In this document: positions 1 to 8,157 of the stretch, one piece after another
Layout of the letters: the number at the start of each line of letters is the position of its first letter
Numbering within the stretch: the first letter of the stretch is position 1
Assembly: GCA_015490555.1 (NCBI GenBank)
Contig: WFXO01000009.1
Coordinates: 1 to 42,525, forward strand
Length of the DNA stretch: 42,525 nt
Reading direction: 5' to 3'
Origin: Caldifarciminota bacterium
GTDB lineage: Bacteria; Hydrothermota; Hydrothermia; WGAB01
Position numbers and translations under genes: made by a program
Notes under the pieces: model-generated
Database searches by the model: none
What the model was told of the DNA's origin: nothing
What the model saw: the letters and a program-made list of their open reading frames with translations, nothing else

Positions 1-128
1 ACATAAGGGGGCTCCAAGTCCCGAGCCACTTGTTCCGCTTCTTCCGGCGTGTAAGCCAGTTTCCCAGGTTTTACCGGGATCCCATAGCGTTCAAAGACCT
101 GTCGGGATGCATATTCCAAAAGTTTCAT
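1..128 (-). CDS. sucC: Succinate-CoA ligase (ADP-forming) beta subunit, N-terminal fragment
   Basis: Partial gene running off the left edge; about 42 residues are visible. The translation begins MKLLEYASRQVFERYGIPV and continues with KPGKLAYTPEEAEQVARDL, which is the opening of the ATP-grasp domain of SucC (family pattern MKLxEYQxKxLxxxYGIPV). SucC with SucD interconverts succinate plus CoA and succinyl-CoA with nucleotide phosphorylation in the TCA cycle. The ATG at 128 is preceded by a strong AAAGGAGG Shine-Dalgarno, and a good promoter lies upstream at 202-230. Only the N-terminus is seen, so a related ATP-grasp acyl-CoA ligase cannot be excluded. Confidence 0.75.
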   Translation of the reverse strand, partial: MKLLEYASRQVFERYGIPVKPGKLAYTPEEAEQVARDLEPPY

Positions 129-201
129 CGGTTTGAACCTCCTTTTCTCCTGGAACAGAGTCGGGATTCCCTTGTAAAGAACCGTAAACCACGATGGCCA
201 T

Positions 202-230
202 TTTATACACTCAAACCCCCAGACGGTCAA
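202..230 (-). promoter_or_regulatory. Sigma-70-like promoter of the sucC-like gene
   Basis: Read on the minus strand: -35 TTGACC (225-230), 17-base spacer, -10 TATAAA (202-207). Transcription would start near 195, leaving a leader of about 67 bases before the sucC Shine-Dalgarno. Confidence 0.7.
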
Positions 231-292
231 CCTGCCGAAAAAAGAACCTACGGAGCACCGGTTAACTGAGACGCCGCATCGGTCTTTCCCCA

Positions 293-321
293 TTGACAGA
301 TTCCGGGAATTCCTGGATATT
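293..321 (+). promoter_or_regulatory. Probable promoter of tRNA-Glu/queA
   Basis: A perfect -35 TTGACA (293-298) is followed after 17 bases by a weak -10 GATATT (316-321); an AT-rich TATATA at 322-327 lies just beyond. The tRNA starts at 339, so transcription starting near 328 would give a short 5' trailer. The -10 is only a 4/6 match. Confidence 0.5.
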
Positions 322-338
322 TATATACCCCAACACAT

Positions 339-410
339 GGCCCCATCGTCTAATGGCTAGGACACTGCTCTTTCAAGGCAGCGGCGGGGGTTCGAATCCC
401 CCTGGGGCCA
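339..410 (+). tRNA. tRNA-Glu (anticodon TTC)
   Basis: A 72-base cloverleaf. Acceptor stem GGCCCCA (339-345) pairs with TGGGGCC (403-409), discriminator A at 410. Anticodon stem CTGCT (365-369) pairs with GGCAG (377-381) around loop CTTTCAA, giving anticodon TTC at 372-374. The T arm is GGGGG-TTCGAAT-CCCCC. The terminal GCCA looks like an encoded CCA, but those bases are used in the acceptor stem, so CCA must be added after transcription. The queA start codon follows after 9 bases. Confidence 0.93.
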
Positions 411-419
411 TTTCTTTTT

Positions 420-1445
420 ATGACCTTTCGGCTCCAGGATTATCTCTTTGAACTTCCCAAAGATCTCATTGCACAGGAACCGGTCCGACCCAGAGATTCG
501 GCTCGACTCTTTGTTATTCACCGGAAGCCTCTCCATTTTGAACATCGGATCTTCCGTGAACTTCCCCAAATCCTCGACGACCGTTATGTTTTGGTTCTCA
601 ACGAAACACGCGTGATTCCCGCGCGTGTGTATGGTGTGCGGCGGAAAACCGGTGGCAAAGTAGAACTCCTGTTTGTTCGATTTTTGCCCAAGGAGAACCG
701 TGCAGAAACCATGGTCCGAAGCCGTGGCCGCCTCCAACCGGATGAATGGATCGACGCGGGAAGCGCAGCGTTCCGACTCCTGGAACGCACACCCGAAGGA
801 CGATGGCACGTGGAGTATCTTGGAGAGACCGACCTTTTGACCTATCTCCAACGCCAAGGTACGATGCCCCTCCCACCCTATATCAAACGTCCCCCACGCC
901 GAGAGGATCGAACCTGGTACCAGACGGTGTATGCGAGAAAACCCGGCGCCATCGCTGCCCCAACCGCAGGCCTTCACTTCACCCCCCGAGTCCTGAAACG
1001 GCTCCGGGAACGTGGGGTCCAGATCCTTTCCCTGGTGTTGCATGTAGGCATCGGGACCTTCCGCCCGATCAAAACCGAGGACATACGCCAACACAAGATG
1101 GACGCAGAGGCCTATGAAATTCCCGATGCTGTTGCAGAGGCACTCCTCCACGCCCGTGATGAAGGGAAAAAGATCCTCGCGTGTGGAACGACGGTCACGC
1201 GGGCGTTGGAAACATGGGCATGGGACCAAGGATCTCGAAAGGGATGGACAGAACTTTTTATTTATCCACCCTTCCGGTTTCAAGTGGTGGATGCTCTACT
1301 CACCAATTTCCACTTACCCGGAGGGACTCCCGTCCTTCTGGTTTCTGCATTTGTAGGAAGGGAAACCTTACTCACCGCCTACCAAGAAGCCATTCGACTC
1401 CGTTACCGGTTTTTCAGTTATGGAGACGCGATGTTGATCCTATAA
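420..1445 (+). CDS. queA: S-adenosylmethionine:tRNA ribosyltransferase-isomerase QueA
   Basis: 341 residues, normal family length. QueA transfers and rearranges the ribosyl part of SAM onto preQ1 at position 34 of tRNAs for Asp, Asn, His and Tyr, making epoxyqueuosine. Family motifs are clear: N-terminal FELPKDLIAQEP, the central GAIAAPTAGLHFT followed by LHVGIGTFRPI, and the C-terminal NFHLPGGTPVLLVSAF with the FFSYGDAMLI end. The ATG at 420 matches the usual QueA N-terminus, but there is no Shine-Dalgarno: the start codon lies 9 bases after the 3' end of tRNA-Glu. The gene is therefore probably co-transcribed with the tRNA, and processing of the tRNA 3' end would leave a nearly leaderless mRNA. 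tRNA-Glu(UUC) is not itself a QueA substrate. Confidence 0.95.
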   Translation: MTFRLQDYLFELPKDLIAQEPVRPRDSARLFVIHRKPLHFEHRIFRELPQILDDRYVLVLNETRVIPARVYGVRRKTGGKVELLFVRFLPKENRAETMVRSRGRLQPDEWIDAGSAAFRLLERTPEGRWHVEYLGETDLLTYLQRQGTMPLPPYIKRPPRREDRTWYQTVYARKPGAIAAPTAGLHFTPRVLKRLRERGVQILSLVLHVGIGTFRPIKTEDIRQHKMDAEAYEIPDAVAEALLHARDEGKKILACGTTVTRALETWAWDQGSRKGWTELFIYPPFRFQVVDALLTNFHLPGGTPVLLVSAFVGRETLLTAYQEAIRLRYRFFSYGDAMLIL

Positions 1446-1460
1446 CGGGGCCACGAAGAT

Positions 1461-1489
1461 TTGACATATCTTCATCTACCATATAAACT
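1461..1489 (+). promoter_or_regulatory. Probable promoter of the cstA operon
   Basis: -35 TTGACA (1461-1466). The -10 is either TAAACT (1484-1489, 17-base spacer) or TATAAA (1482-1487, 15-base spacer). It lies between the queA stop and the cstA Shine-Dalgarno GGAGG (1518-1522). Confidence 0.6.
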
Positions 1490-1528
1490 TTGTGTAGTTT
1501 TCCGTTTTTCTGACCCTGGAGGTGTGTG

Positions 1529-3283
1529 ATGAATACGTTATGGATCGTGGGTATTGGGTTCCTCCTCTATGTTATTTTGTACCATACCTGGGGCAAGCGT
1601 CTGGCCCAAAGTCTCTTAAAGGTAAGTGATGAAAACCCCACACCTTCACAACTCAAACAAGATGGAATTGACTACGTCCCAACCCCCCGTACCGTTCTAT
1701 TCGGCCATCACTTTGCAAGTATTGCTGGAGCGGCTCCAATTGTTGGACCGGTGATTGCACTTGCCTGGGGTTGGGTTCCTGCGTTACTCTGGGTTTGGTT
1801 CGGCAATGTTCTCATTGGGGCGACGCATGACTACCTCTCCTTGATGGCTTCGGTCCGACACGAAGGACGGTCTATTGAATGGATTGCTGGCGGATTGATC
1901 TCTCGTCGGACCAGTCTCATGTTTCGCGTGTTCATTCTTTTTACCCTGATTTTGATCATTGGGGCATTTTCCGCCATCATCGCGGCAATTTTTGCCAAAA
2001 ATCCAGCGGTGGGCTCCGCCTCTTTTTTCTTCATTTTAGCTGCTGTGATTACCGGGTTCCTGTTATACCGGGTCCGCGTCCAACTATGGCTCGGGACCGT
2101 CATCGGCCTCTTCCTGGTGATCTTGGGAATTCTCGCTGGAATTGAGTTGCCCCTCAGGTTCTCTTTGAATCAATGGCTCCTCCTCCTGTTAATTTATATG
2201 ACCATTGCAGCATCTTTGCCCGTGTGGGCCTTGCTGCAGCCCCGTGACTACCTGAACGCCTTCTTGTTATGGGGAGGACTGATTCTTGGAGGAATTGCAT
2301 TGATGGTTGTCCACGCGGGTTTGAACTTACCCACCTTCACAACCTGGAGTGCCCCGACCATCGGCGGCGTCCCTTCCCCCTTCTGGCCGACGATTCCCTT
2401 GGTGATTGCCTGTGGGGCCCTGTCAGGCTTCCATTCCCTGGTCGCTTCCGGAACAACCTCGAAACAACTGGCGCGGGAAAGTGATGCTTTATTCGTGGGA
2501 ATGGGGGGAATGTTCACCGAAGGATTCCTCTCGACCGTGGTGATCGCATCTGTCGGGGCCTTTGGCTTGACGGTGCTTCAACAACATGGGGTAAGTGCCC
2601 AGGACTCTCTGCAGTTTGCTCGAGATTACGGGGCTGTGTTAAAAGAAGTCGGAGGCCCGGTTGGCCTCTTCTCTTTAAGTTTTGCTGAGGTTGTTTCCCG
2701 TATGATCCCTCTGTCAAAACAGATTATCGCCGTCTTCGCTTCCTTGTGGGTTTCGGCCTTTGCGCTCACGACCCTGGACACCACGACGCGGATTGGACGG
2801 TTCACCCTCAACGAGGTCCTGGATCCTGTGCGCGATCGTGTCCCTGGCCTGGTTTCCTTCCTGACGCAGAACTGGGTCGCGTCCTTCTTGGTGTCCTTGG
2901 CCGGTGTGCTGCTGGCATGGGGCGCTCTCTGGCGGCTCCTCTGGCCTGCGTTTGGCGGGGCCAACCAGATGCTGGCGTCCATTGCCTTGATGACGGTGAC
3001 CGTCTGGGTCTTTCTGACCATGCGACATGCAGGCTTCCTATATCGGCTGGCTGTCTTGCTCCCTACCCTTTTCCTCTGGATTACGATTACTTCTGCTCTC
3101 ATCTGGTACCTTGTGGTGCCCCTTAAGAAGTTCTTCTCGACAAATCCGGTTCAAGCGGTCGTTCTGGGAATCATTGTGTCGGTTGAAATCGTCTTGAACA
3201 TTGTTCTCTTCTGGGACGCATTTCGGACTATCGTGGCACACCGAGCGATCCAAAAGGAGCCCGGACCAGCCCCAACCGCATGA
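1529..3283 (+). CDS. cstA: Carbon starvation protein A family transporter
   Basis: 584 residues, shorter than E. coli CstA/BtsT (about 700). The family hallmark GHHFASIAGAAPIVGP is present around residues 60-76, followed by GATHDYLSLM and about 13-15 hydrophobic segments to the C-terminus. Characterised members take up peptides (CstA) or pyruvate by proton symport (BtsT). A GTG at 1526 directly precedes the ATG; the ATG at 1529 is chosen because GGAGG ends 6 bases before it. The stop overlaps the start of the EnvC-like gene (ATGA), so the two are probably translationally coupled. Substrate is unknown; pyruvate would fit the pyruvate:ferredoxin oxidoreductase nearby, but that is inference. Confidence 0.9.
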   Translation: MNTLWIVGIGFLLYVILYHTWGKRLAQSLLKVSDENPTPSQLKQDGIDYVPTPRTVLFGHHFASIAGAAPIVGPVIALAWGWVPALLWVWFGNVLIGATHDYLSLMASVRHEGRSIEWIAGGLISRRTSLMFRVFILFTLILIIGAFSAIIAAIFAKNPAVGSASFFFILAAVITGFLLYRVRVQLWLGTVIGLFLVILGILAGIELPLRFSLNQWLLLLLIYMTIAASLPVWALLQPRDYLNAFLLWGGLILGGIALMVVHAGLNLPTFTTWSAPTIGGVPSPFWPTIPLVIACGALSGFHSLVASGTTSKQLARESDALFVGMGGMFTEGFLSTVVIASVGAFGLTVLQQHGVSAQDSLQFARDYGAVLKEVGGPVGLFSLSFAEVVSRMIPLSKQIIAVFASLWVSAFALTTLDTTTRIGRFTLNEVLDPVRDRVPGLVSFLTQNWVASFLVSLAGVLLAWGALWRLLWPAFGGANQMLASIALMTVTVWVFLTMRHAGFLYRLAVLLPTLFLWITITSALIWYLVVPLKKFFSTNPVQAVVLGIIVSVEIVLNIVLFWDAFRTIVAHRAIQKEPGPAPTA

Positions 3284-4365
3284 TGGGACTCTCTGTGTTC
3301 CTCTCCGCGGTTTTGCTTGTCGTTGCCACAGAGTCGGAGTATCGTGCAAAGTTACAGGAATTGGAAGCCAAACTCAAAGCCACTCGTCAAAAACTTCAAC
3401 AACTGGAGACACAAGAGAAGGATTTAGAACGCCAACTCCGCCTTTTAGATGAAGAGCGAAAGACCCTCCAGCAGATGATTCGGACGACCCGACAGGAAGA
3501 GCGGCGTGTACGGCGCCGTTTAGATCTCCTTAACCGACGGATTCAGGAGGGACACCGTCGGCTGGGGATCTGGTTAGAAGCCTTAAAGGTGTCGGCTCAG
3601 GACGCCGCCATTGAACATGTGTGGCCTGAAGATGACCCTGTGCTCTCCCTGGTCGCAACTCAAATGACCCACATTGCGAAAAGCAACCTTGAAAGATATC
3701 GTTCCGAGGTCCAGCAACTCCGGGTATGGAAAAAGGATCGAGAGAAGGCCTGGCAAGCGATCCGTTCACTTCGCAAGCGCTTAGAAAAGGATGAACAGAC
3801 TCTGGCAGCGGTTGAACGAAAACGAAGAGCCCTCTTAAAGAAAGTTCAGCAGCAAAAGAAACAGACCAAAACTCGAGAGCAAGAGATTTTAGAAGACAAG
3901 CGAAAGTTGGAGGCCCTGCTTCGTGAACTCGCACAAAAATCTAAGGCCAAAAGGGAGGCGCAGGGTGTCCCAACACGACCTTTAAAACGTGGGCTTCTCT
4001 CCTGGCCAGTACACGGACAGGTCATCGCGGAATTTGGAATGATGAAGGACCCGAAGTATGGAACCAAGGTCAAGAATAACGGGATCGATATCCTTTCTGC
4101 CCCTGGGAGCGAGATCCGTGCAGCAGCCGATGGAGAGGTGGTTTTTGCCGGACCCTTTTTGAGTTATCGAAACATGGTGATTCTCGATCACCACGGCTTT
4201 CTCACGGTTTATGCCTATCTGGATGTCCTTTATGTCCAAGTGGGAGATCAGGTGGATCGTGGAACACCCATTGGCCGATTGGGGGACCAGCAGCCCATCC
4301 TCCACTTCGAAGTTCGACGAGAGGGGAAGGCCGTCAACCCCCTTCGATACCTTGGATCGTCATAG
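3280..4365 (+). CDS. EnvC-like M23-family murein hydrolase activator, catalytically degenerate
   Basis: 361 residues: a short signal peptide (about 1-18), a long charged coiled coil (about 20-230) and a C-terminal LytM/M23 domain (about 243-358). This is the layout of EnvC/NlpD-type proteins that activate cell-wall amidases during division. Zinc-site residues of active M23 peptidases are mostly missing: the first His of HxxxD is Asn266 (NNGID, Asp270 kept), the His of the YAHL motif is Tyr313 (YAYL), and the first His of HxH is Ile340 (ILH, His342 kept). It is therefore predicted to be a non-enzymatic activator. The ATG at 3280 overlaps the cstA stop; a second ATG at 3283 is equally possible. 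No amidase partner lies in the window. Confidence 0.85.
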   Translation: MMGLSVFLSAVLLVVATESEYRAKLQELEAKLKATRQKLQQLETQEKDLERQLRLLDEERKTLQQMIRTTRQEERRVRRRLDLLNRRIQEGHRRLGIWLEALKVSAQDAAIEHVWPEDDPVLSLVATQMTHIAKSNLERYRSEVQQLRVWKKDREKAWQAIRSLRKRLEKDEQTLAAVERKRRALLKKVQQQKKQTKTREQEILEDKRKLEALLRELAQKSKAKREAQGVPTRPLKRGLLSWPVHGQVIAEFGMMKDPKYGTKVKNNGIDILSAPGSEIRAAADGEVVFAGPFLSYRNMVILDHHGFLTVYAYLDVLYVQVGDQVDRGTPIGRLGDQQPILHFEVRREGKAVNPLRYLGSS

Positions 4366-4366
4366 G

Positions 4367-5074
4367 ATGGGACACCAGGTTCGGCTTCAAAGTCCCTCCA
4401 CTCCGGTTCGGAGAGGAGATCCGATCCAGCACATGTTTGATCGGTTGGTCACCGTCTATGAGCGGATGAATCACATCCTGTCACTGCAAATCGACCGATA
4501 CTGGCGGTTCCGAGCCAGTCGATGGGTCCGTGGCCGTGTGCTGGATCTGTGTTCTGGATCTGGCGAGATGGGTGCAGCCCTTCGACGCGTCTCACCCCAC
4601 CAGGTCATTGGCGTAGACTTTTCTCGCCCTATGTTGGAACGTGCACGGTCCTTCCATCGCCTTTCGTGGGTGGTCCAGGCCGATGCCGAAGCCCTGCCAT
4701 TTCCCGATCACACCTTTGATACCGTGACTTGTGCCTTTGGATTAAGAAACCTGAAAGACCCTCTCCGGTGTTTTCAAGAAGTTTTTCGAGTCTTGCTTCC
4801 AGGGGGACAGTTCGTCATTCTGGAGATGGCCCTTCCCCATATTCCCTTTCGGTGGGGCTATGCTGTATATTTAACCCAGGTTCTCCCAAAAGTCGGAGGT
4901 TTCGTGACGTCAGATTACTCTGCATATCGCTATTTAGCACAGTCCATTCTTCGTTTTGATTTAAAAAAAGGAGTCGTGAGAGAGGAACTCCATTGCGTGG
5001 GGTTTCATTCCGTAGAGGTTGTCCCCCTGGTGGGTGGTACAGCGTGGGTTTTCATTGCAAAAAAGGAGAAGTGA
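4367..5074 (+). CDS. ubiE: UbiE/MenG-type demethylmenaquinone (or ubiquinone-pathway) C-methyltransferase
   Basis: 235 residues, the usual length. UbiE/MenG performs the SAM-dependent C-methylation that completes menaquinone, or a step of ubiquinone synthesis. Visible: the N-terminal MFDRLVTVYERMNHILSL motif, SAM-binding motif I VLDLCSGSGEMG, motif II-like CAFGLRNLKDP, and the LLPGGQFVILEM strand. The open frame extends into the EnvC-like gene; ATG 4367 is chosen because it lies just after that gene's stop (4365) and gives the normal N-terminal length. The quinone would serve the cytochrome b/c module at 19818-23757. In an anaerobe menaquinone is more likely, but sequence alone cannot decide. 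Confidence 0.88.
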   Translation: MGHQVRLQSPSTPVRRGDPIQHMFDRLVTVYERMNHILSLQIDRYWRFRASRWVRGRVLDLCSGSGEMGAALRRVSPHQVIGVDFSRPMLERARSFHRLSWVVQADAEALPFPDHTFDTVTCAFGLRNLKDPLRCFQEVFRVLLPGGQFVILEMALPHIPFRWGYAVYLTQVLPKVGGFVTSDYSAYRYLAQSILRFDLKKGVVREELHCVGFHSVEVVPLVGGTAWVFIAKKEK

Positions 5075-5080
5075 GGAACC

Positions 5081-5467
5081 ATGACACACGAACATCCAGA
5101 GGTCGAACGGGAAAACCCGATTATCAAGACGATCGAAGAAGAAGAAACGCGGGCCTTGGAGGAACTGGAACGGGCCCGGGAGGAAGCCGAGGCGATGGTA
5201 GAACGGGCAAGAGCCGAAGCCGAACAGGCAATCCAAAGGGCCTATGAAGAGGCGGAACAGATGGCGGAAGTACGACGGTTAGAGATCCTGCGGGATATTC
5301 GGATCGAGGTGGAACGGATCCTCAAGGATGGGGAAGAGCGCGCCCAAAAAATCGAGAAACAGGGGCTTCAAAATATCGAGAAAGGAGTGGAGATCTTGTA
5401 CCGTATGGTGGTTGGAAACGGGGAGCCATCTGCGTCTCCTGAGGGGGAATTAGGCGTCAAAGAATAG
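5081..5467 (+). CDS. Coiled-coil protein resembling A/V-type ATPase peripheral-stalk subunit H (G)
   Basis: 128 residues, nearly all charged helix (about 15-110) rich in Glu, Ala and Arg, ending in IEKGVEILYRMVVG. This matches the shape of A/V-type ATPase subunit H/G and of F-type b subunits: a long right-handed coiled coil then a short hydrophobic helix. No rotary ATPase genes lie near it, so the assignment rests on composition and shape only; a free-standing stalk-like or scaffold protein is possible. There is no signal peptide or membrane segment. It starts 6 bases after ubiE with a GAGG upstream, and the FadL-like gene follows after 30 bases, so it belongs to the same operon. Confidence 0.5.
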   Translation: MTHEHPEVERENPIIKTIEEEETRALEELERAREEAEAMVERARAEAEQAIQRAYEEAEQMAEVRRLEILRDIRIEVERILKDGEERAQKIEKQGLQNIEKGVEILYRMVVGNGEPSASPEGELGVKE

Positions 5468-5497
5468 CAAAGAACCAATTTCAAACAAGGAGGTCCT

Positions 5498-6865
5498 ATG
5501 AAGCGGTATGGTGCAGTCTTGCTGTTGCTCGCAGCCCCGAGTCTCGTGATGGCGGGGGGCTTCGCGCTCTCCGGGGTTGGCATTCGGGGGCTCCATCTGG
5601 GAGGCGCTGCGCGTGCCCTCTTTGGGGACCCGTATGCCATCTTCTGGAACCCTGGAGGGCTGGCCTTTAGCACATCCAAAACTCTGGGGCTCTATGTCGC
5701 GACCGTCATGCCAGAGAGTCGATATCAGCCGAGCACAGGGCTCGTCGGCTACGATGGAGGCTATTCCAACCGGTTGGATATCTACGCAGAGGCGCAGACC
5801 TTCAATATTCCCGGCTTCTCCATCGCGATCCCCAGCCCGATGGCAACCTTTGGCCTTGGGGTCTTTGTCCCCTTTGGCCTAGGATCGTCCTGGGATCTCT
5901 ACGAATACCCCATTGGCTGGCGGAACCCGGTGCCGTTCCCGAAGGATGACTGGACGAGCAATCTCCAAGTGATCAGCACCTATGTGGGAATTGCGAAAAA
6001 GATTGGCGAAAATCTGGCGGTTGGGATCAGCGGAGGCCTCAACTTCGGGAAGGTCGAACTCAGTAAAGTCAACCTGGTCCCGGCAGATGCCAATGATCCC
6101 GGTTCTATTCCTTTGCCCTTCTCCTATATCCCGGTCACTGCAGATATGAGCGGGAAAGGGACGGGCTATGGAGCCATCCTGGGGATTGCGTATCGTGCGT
6201 CCGAGAAACTCGACCTGGGATTCGTAGCACGCTACTATAGCCCCATTCCTCTGGAAGGAACCACAGACATTACGGCCTATTTCCCGGATTCAGCAACCAT
6301 GGGAGCCTGGACTGCAAGCACCCAGGCGACAACCACCGCAGACTTCCCACTCCCTCACAATATCGGCTTCGGGATGGCATATCGGTCATCTCCAGATCTC
6401 ACCTTCTATTTTGACCTGGACTACACGCTCTGGAGCGTGGTGGATGTGATCACCCTAAAAATGGAAGGCACAGATTTCTTCGGACAGCCCTTGGAGGATG
6501 AGTATCTGGCCAAACAATGGGAGAACACGGCCCGTGCATCCTTCGGTTTGGAATACCATTACACGCCGGAAATCGCCCTCCGGCTGGGTGTCTACTACGA
6601 CCAATCTCCAATTCCTGAAGGTTCCCAAGACCCGCTCATTCCGGATATCGGCGATAAACTCTCCTTTAATGGTGGGTTCTCCTACACCAAAGACCTTGGG
6701 TTGGGCAAGATTACCTTCTATCTGGGCGGCGAATATGTGACGGCTCCTGACCGTACCGTCTACGAGTTTCAAGATATCAATGCAGACGGCCATCCGGATA
6801 ACATGCCCGGCATCTATTCCATGCAGGTAGGAGCAGTAAACTTCGGGTTCACCTTGTCCTATTGA
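5498..6865 (+). CDS. OMPP1/FadL/TodX-family outer membrane transport protein
   Basis: 455 residues with an N-terminal signal peptide (about 1-19, ending LVMAGG). The mature N-terminus has the family signature: GFALSGVGIRG, a GGAARA segment and the FWNPGGLAF motif, all typical of FadL hatch domains. The rest alternates polar and hydrophobic residues as in a 14-strand barrel and ends in VNFGFTLSY, with the aromatic last residue used for barrel insertion. FadL proteins pass long-chain fatty acids or other hydrophobic molecules across the outer membrane. A strong AGGAGG precedes the ATG. It is followed by a lipoprotein esterase with overlapping signals, so uptake and hydrolysis of a hydrophobic ester may be linked (inference). 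Confidence 0.87.
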   Translation: MKRYGAVLLLLAAPSLVMAGGFALSGVGIRGLHLGGAARALFGDPYAIFWNPGGLAFSTSKTLGLYVATVMPESRYQPSTGLVGYDGGYSNRLDIYAEAQTFNIPGFSIAIPSPMATFGLGVFVPFGLGSSWDLYEYPIGWRNPVPFPKDDWTSNLQVISTYVGIAKKIGENLAVGISGGLNFGKVELSKVNLVPADANDPGSIPLPFSYIPVTADMSGKGTGYGAILGIAYRASEKLDLGFVARYYSPIPLEGTTDITAYFPDSATMGAWTASTQATTTADFPLPHNIGFGMAYRSSPDLTFYFDLDYTLWSVVDVITLKMEGTDFFGQPLEDEYLAKQWENTARASFGLEYHYTPEIALRLGVYYDQSPIPEGSQDPLIPDIGDKLSFNGGFSYTKDLGLGKITFYLGGEYVTAPDRTVYEFQDINADGHPDNMPGIYSMQVGAVNFGFTLSY

Positions 6866-6876
6866 GGAGGACAGTC

Positions 6877-8076
6877 ATGAAAAGATTGGGAATCGCACTG
6901 ATTTTGACTGCTTGGGTCCTCTCCGGGTGTACCCGGAAGTCTGGCCCTCAGGAGTTTGAGATCTTCCAAGGGACTATCGAGGAGATCTCCGTCCCGGCTC
7001 CGAGTTACATGAATCCCCTGGCCCCCACCATCAATGTGATGGTGTACACTCCCCAGGGATATTATGCAGAGGATACCACGACAGGGTATCCGGTCCTTTA
7101 CCTGCTCCACGGGTTCGGCGGAGATGATTCCACGTATCAGAAGTTTTTTGACATCGCAAGCATTGCCGACTACCTGATCAGTACGGGCCTCATCCCCCCT
7201 ATGATCATCGTGATGCCAGACGCATCAAACGACTTTGGTGGGACATTCTACGCAAATTCTGAGATGATTCCAGGGGTGCCTCAGACCACCGTCTTTGGAC
7301 GCTACGAGGACTTTTTCGTCAATGACCTAATCCCCTACATCGACAACAACTACAACACCATTGCGGACGCGCAGCACCGGATGTTGACAGGACTCTCCAT
7401 GGGGGGCTATGGCGCGATGCGGTTGGCAATTAAGCACCCTGATCTCTTCGGCTCTGCGGCCTCCCATTCGGGTCCACTGGATTTCCCCACGTTCCTTTCG
7501 CAGACCCCTTCCCTCATCCAGATCCTCCAGTTGGAAAACCCGAACGGCTTTGATCCTGCTGCGGTCGCTGCCGATCCAGAAGGCCACCCCTTCTCGACCT
7601 TTGCCTTGGCCATGGCAGCCATGTTCTCCCCGAAGGTTGACACAATCACCAATTTTGATCTCACAAGAAATGAGTTCCCACTGGCACCTGTAACCCCGGA
7701 CTCTGTGGTTTGGGCGGGCGTACGCATGCCCTTTGACGCCCAATGGAATATCCTGCCAGAGATCTGGGACAGCCTGTGGGTCCAGTACAACAGCCCGACC
7801 CAACTCCTCGAACAGAACGCCCAAAACATCTTGGACAACGGGACGGTGTTTTACTTCGACTGTGGCGACCAGGATGAACTGTTCCTCCAGAATGGGATTG
7901 ACCCCTTCAAGAGCAAGATGGACGAGTTGGGCATCCCATACGACTCCAACAGCGGGATCTATGATCACGATGGTGGGTATAATCCCGACGAACTCCGTGC
8001 TGGCCATGTCACCTACTTCTACCTCCGGCTCAAGCGGTCGTTCCTCTTCCATGCACAGCATCTGATGGGCAGTTAA
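6877..8076 (+). CDS. Lipoprotein esterase (esterase D/antigen 85-like alpha/beta hydrolase)
   Basis: 399 residues. The start is ATG 6877, 12 bases after the FadL-like stop and preceded by GAGGAGG. The N-terminus is a lipoprotein signal (MKRLGIALILTAWVLSGC, lipobox LSGC). The rest is a putative-esterase (PF00756-type) alpha/beta hydrolase: oxyanion region YLLHGFGGDD, nucleophile motif GLSMGG with Ser174, acid Asp331 or Asp333 in CGDQDE, and His377 in RAGHVTYFYL. The family hydrolyses carboxyl esters such as S-formylglutathione, mycolyl or feruloyl esters; the substrate here cannot be told. It would be anchored in the periplasm or on the surface. Last gene of the cstA-to-esterase operon, with a hairpin just after it. 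Confidence 0.87.
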   Translation: MKRLGIALILTAWVLSGCTRKSGPQEFEIFQGTIEEISVPAPSYMNPLAPTINVMVYTPQGYYAEDTTTGYPVLYLLHGFGGDDSTYQKFFDIASIADYLISTGLIPPMIIVMPDASNDFGGTFYANSEMIPGVPQTTVFGRYEDFFVNDLIPYIDNNYNTIADAQHRMLTGLSMGGYGAMRLAIKHPDLFGSAASHSGPLDFPTFLSQTPSLIQILQLENPNGFDPAAVAADPEGHPFSTFALAMAAMFSPKVDTITNFDLTRNEFPLAPVTPDSVVWAGVRMPFDAQWNILPEIWDSLWVQYNSPTQLLEQNAQNILDNGTVFYFDCGDQDELFLQNGIDPFKSKMDELGIPYDSNSGIYDHDGGYNPDELRAGHVTYFYLRLKRSFLFHAQHLMGS

Positions 8077-8106
8077 AGGCATCGGTTAAGAGAATTGTGT
8101 CAATAG

Positions 8107-8134
8107 AGAGGCCCCCTCCACGGAGGGGGCCTCT
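8107..8134. terminator. Terminator-like inverted repeat between convergent operons
   Basis: A near-perfect GC-rich inverted repeat, AGAGGCCCCCTCC (8107-8119) and GGAGGGGGCCTCT (8122-8134), forms a 12-base-pair stem with a CACG loop. It lies between the esterase stop (8076) and the convergent oxidoreductase stop (8158). There is only a short U-rich stretch on either side, so termination strength is uncertain; it may work in both directions. Confidence 0.7.
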
Positions 8135-8157
8135 TCTGATCAGGATAGGGGGAGTTT

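Noticed and set aside
407-410. An encoded CCA end in tRNA-Glu
   Set aside because: The last bases GCCA are needed for the acceptor stem and discriminator when the 5' end is set at 339, so CCA is not encoded.
357-1283. A 308-codon open frame on the minus strand opposite queA
   Set aside because: It overlaps the unmistakable queA gene and tRNA-Glu; its translation is low-complexity and shows no family motifs.
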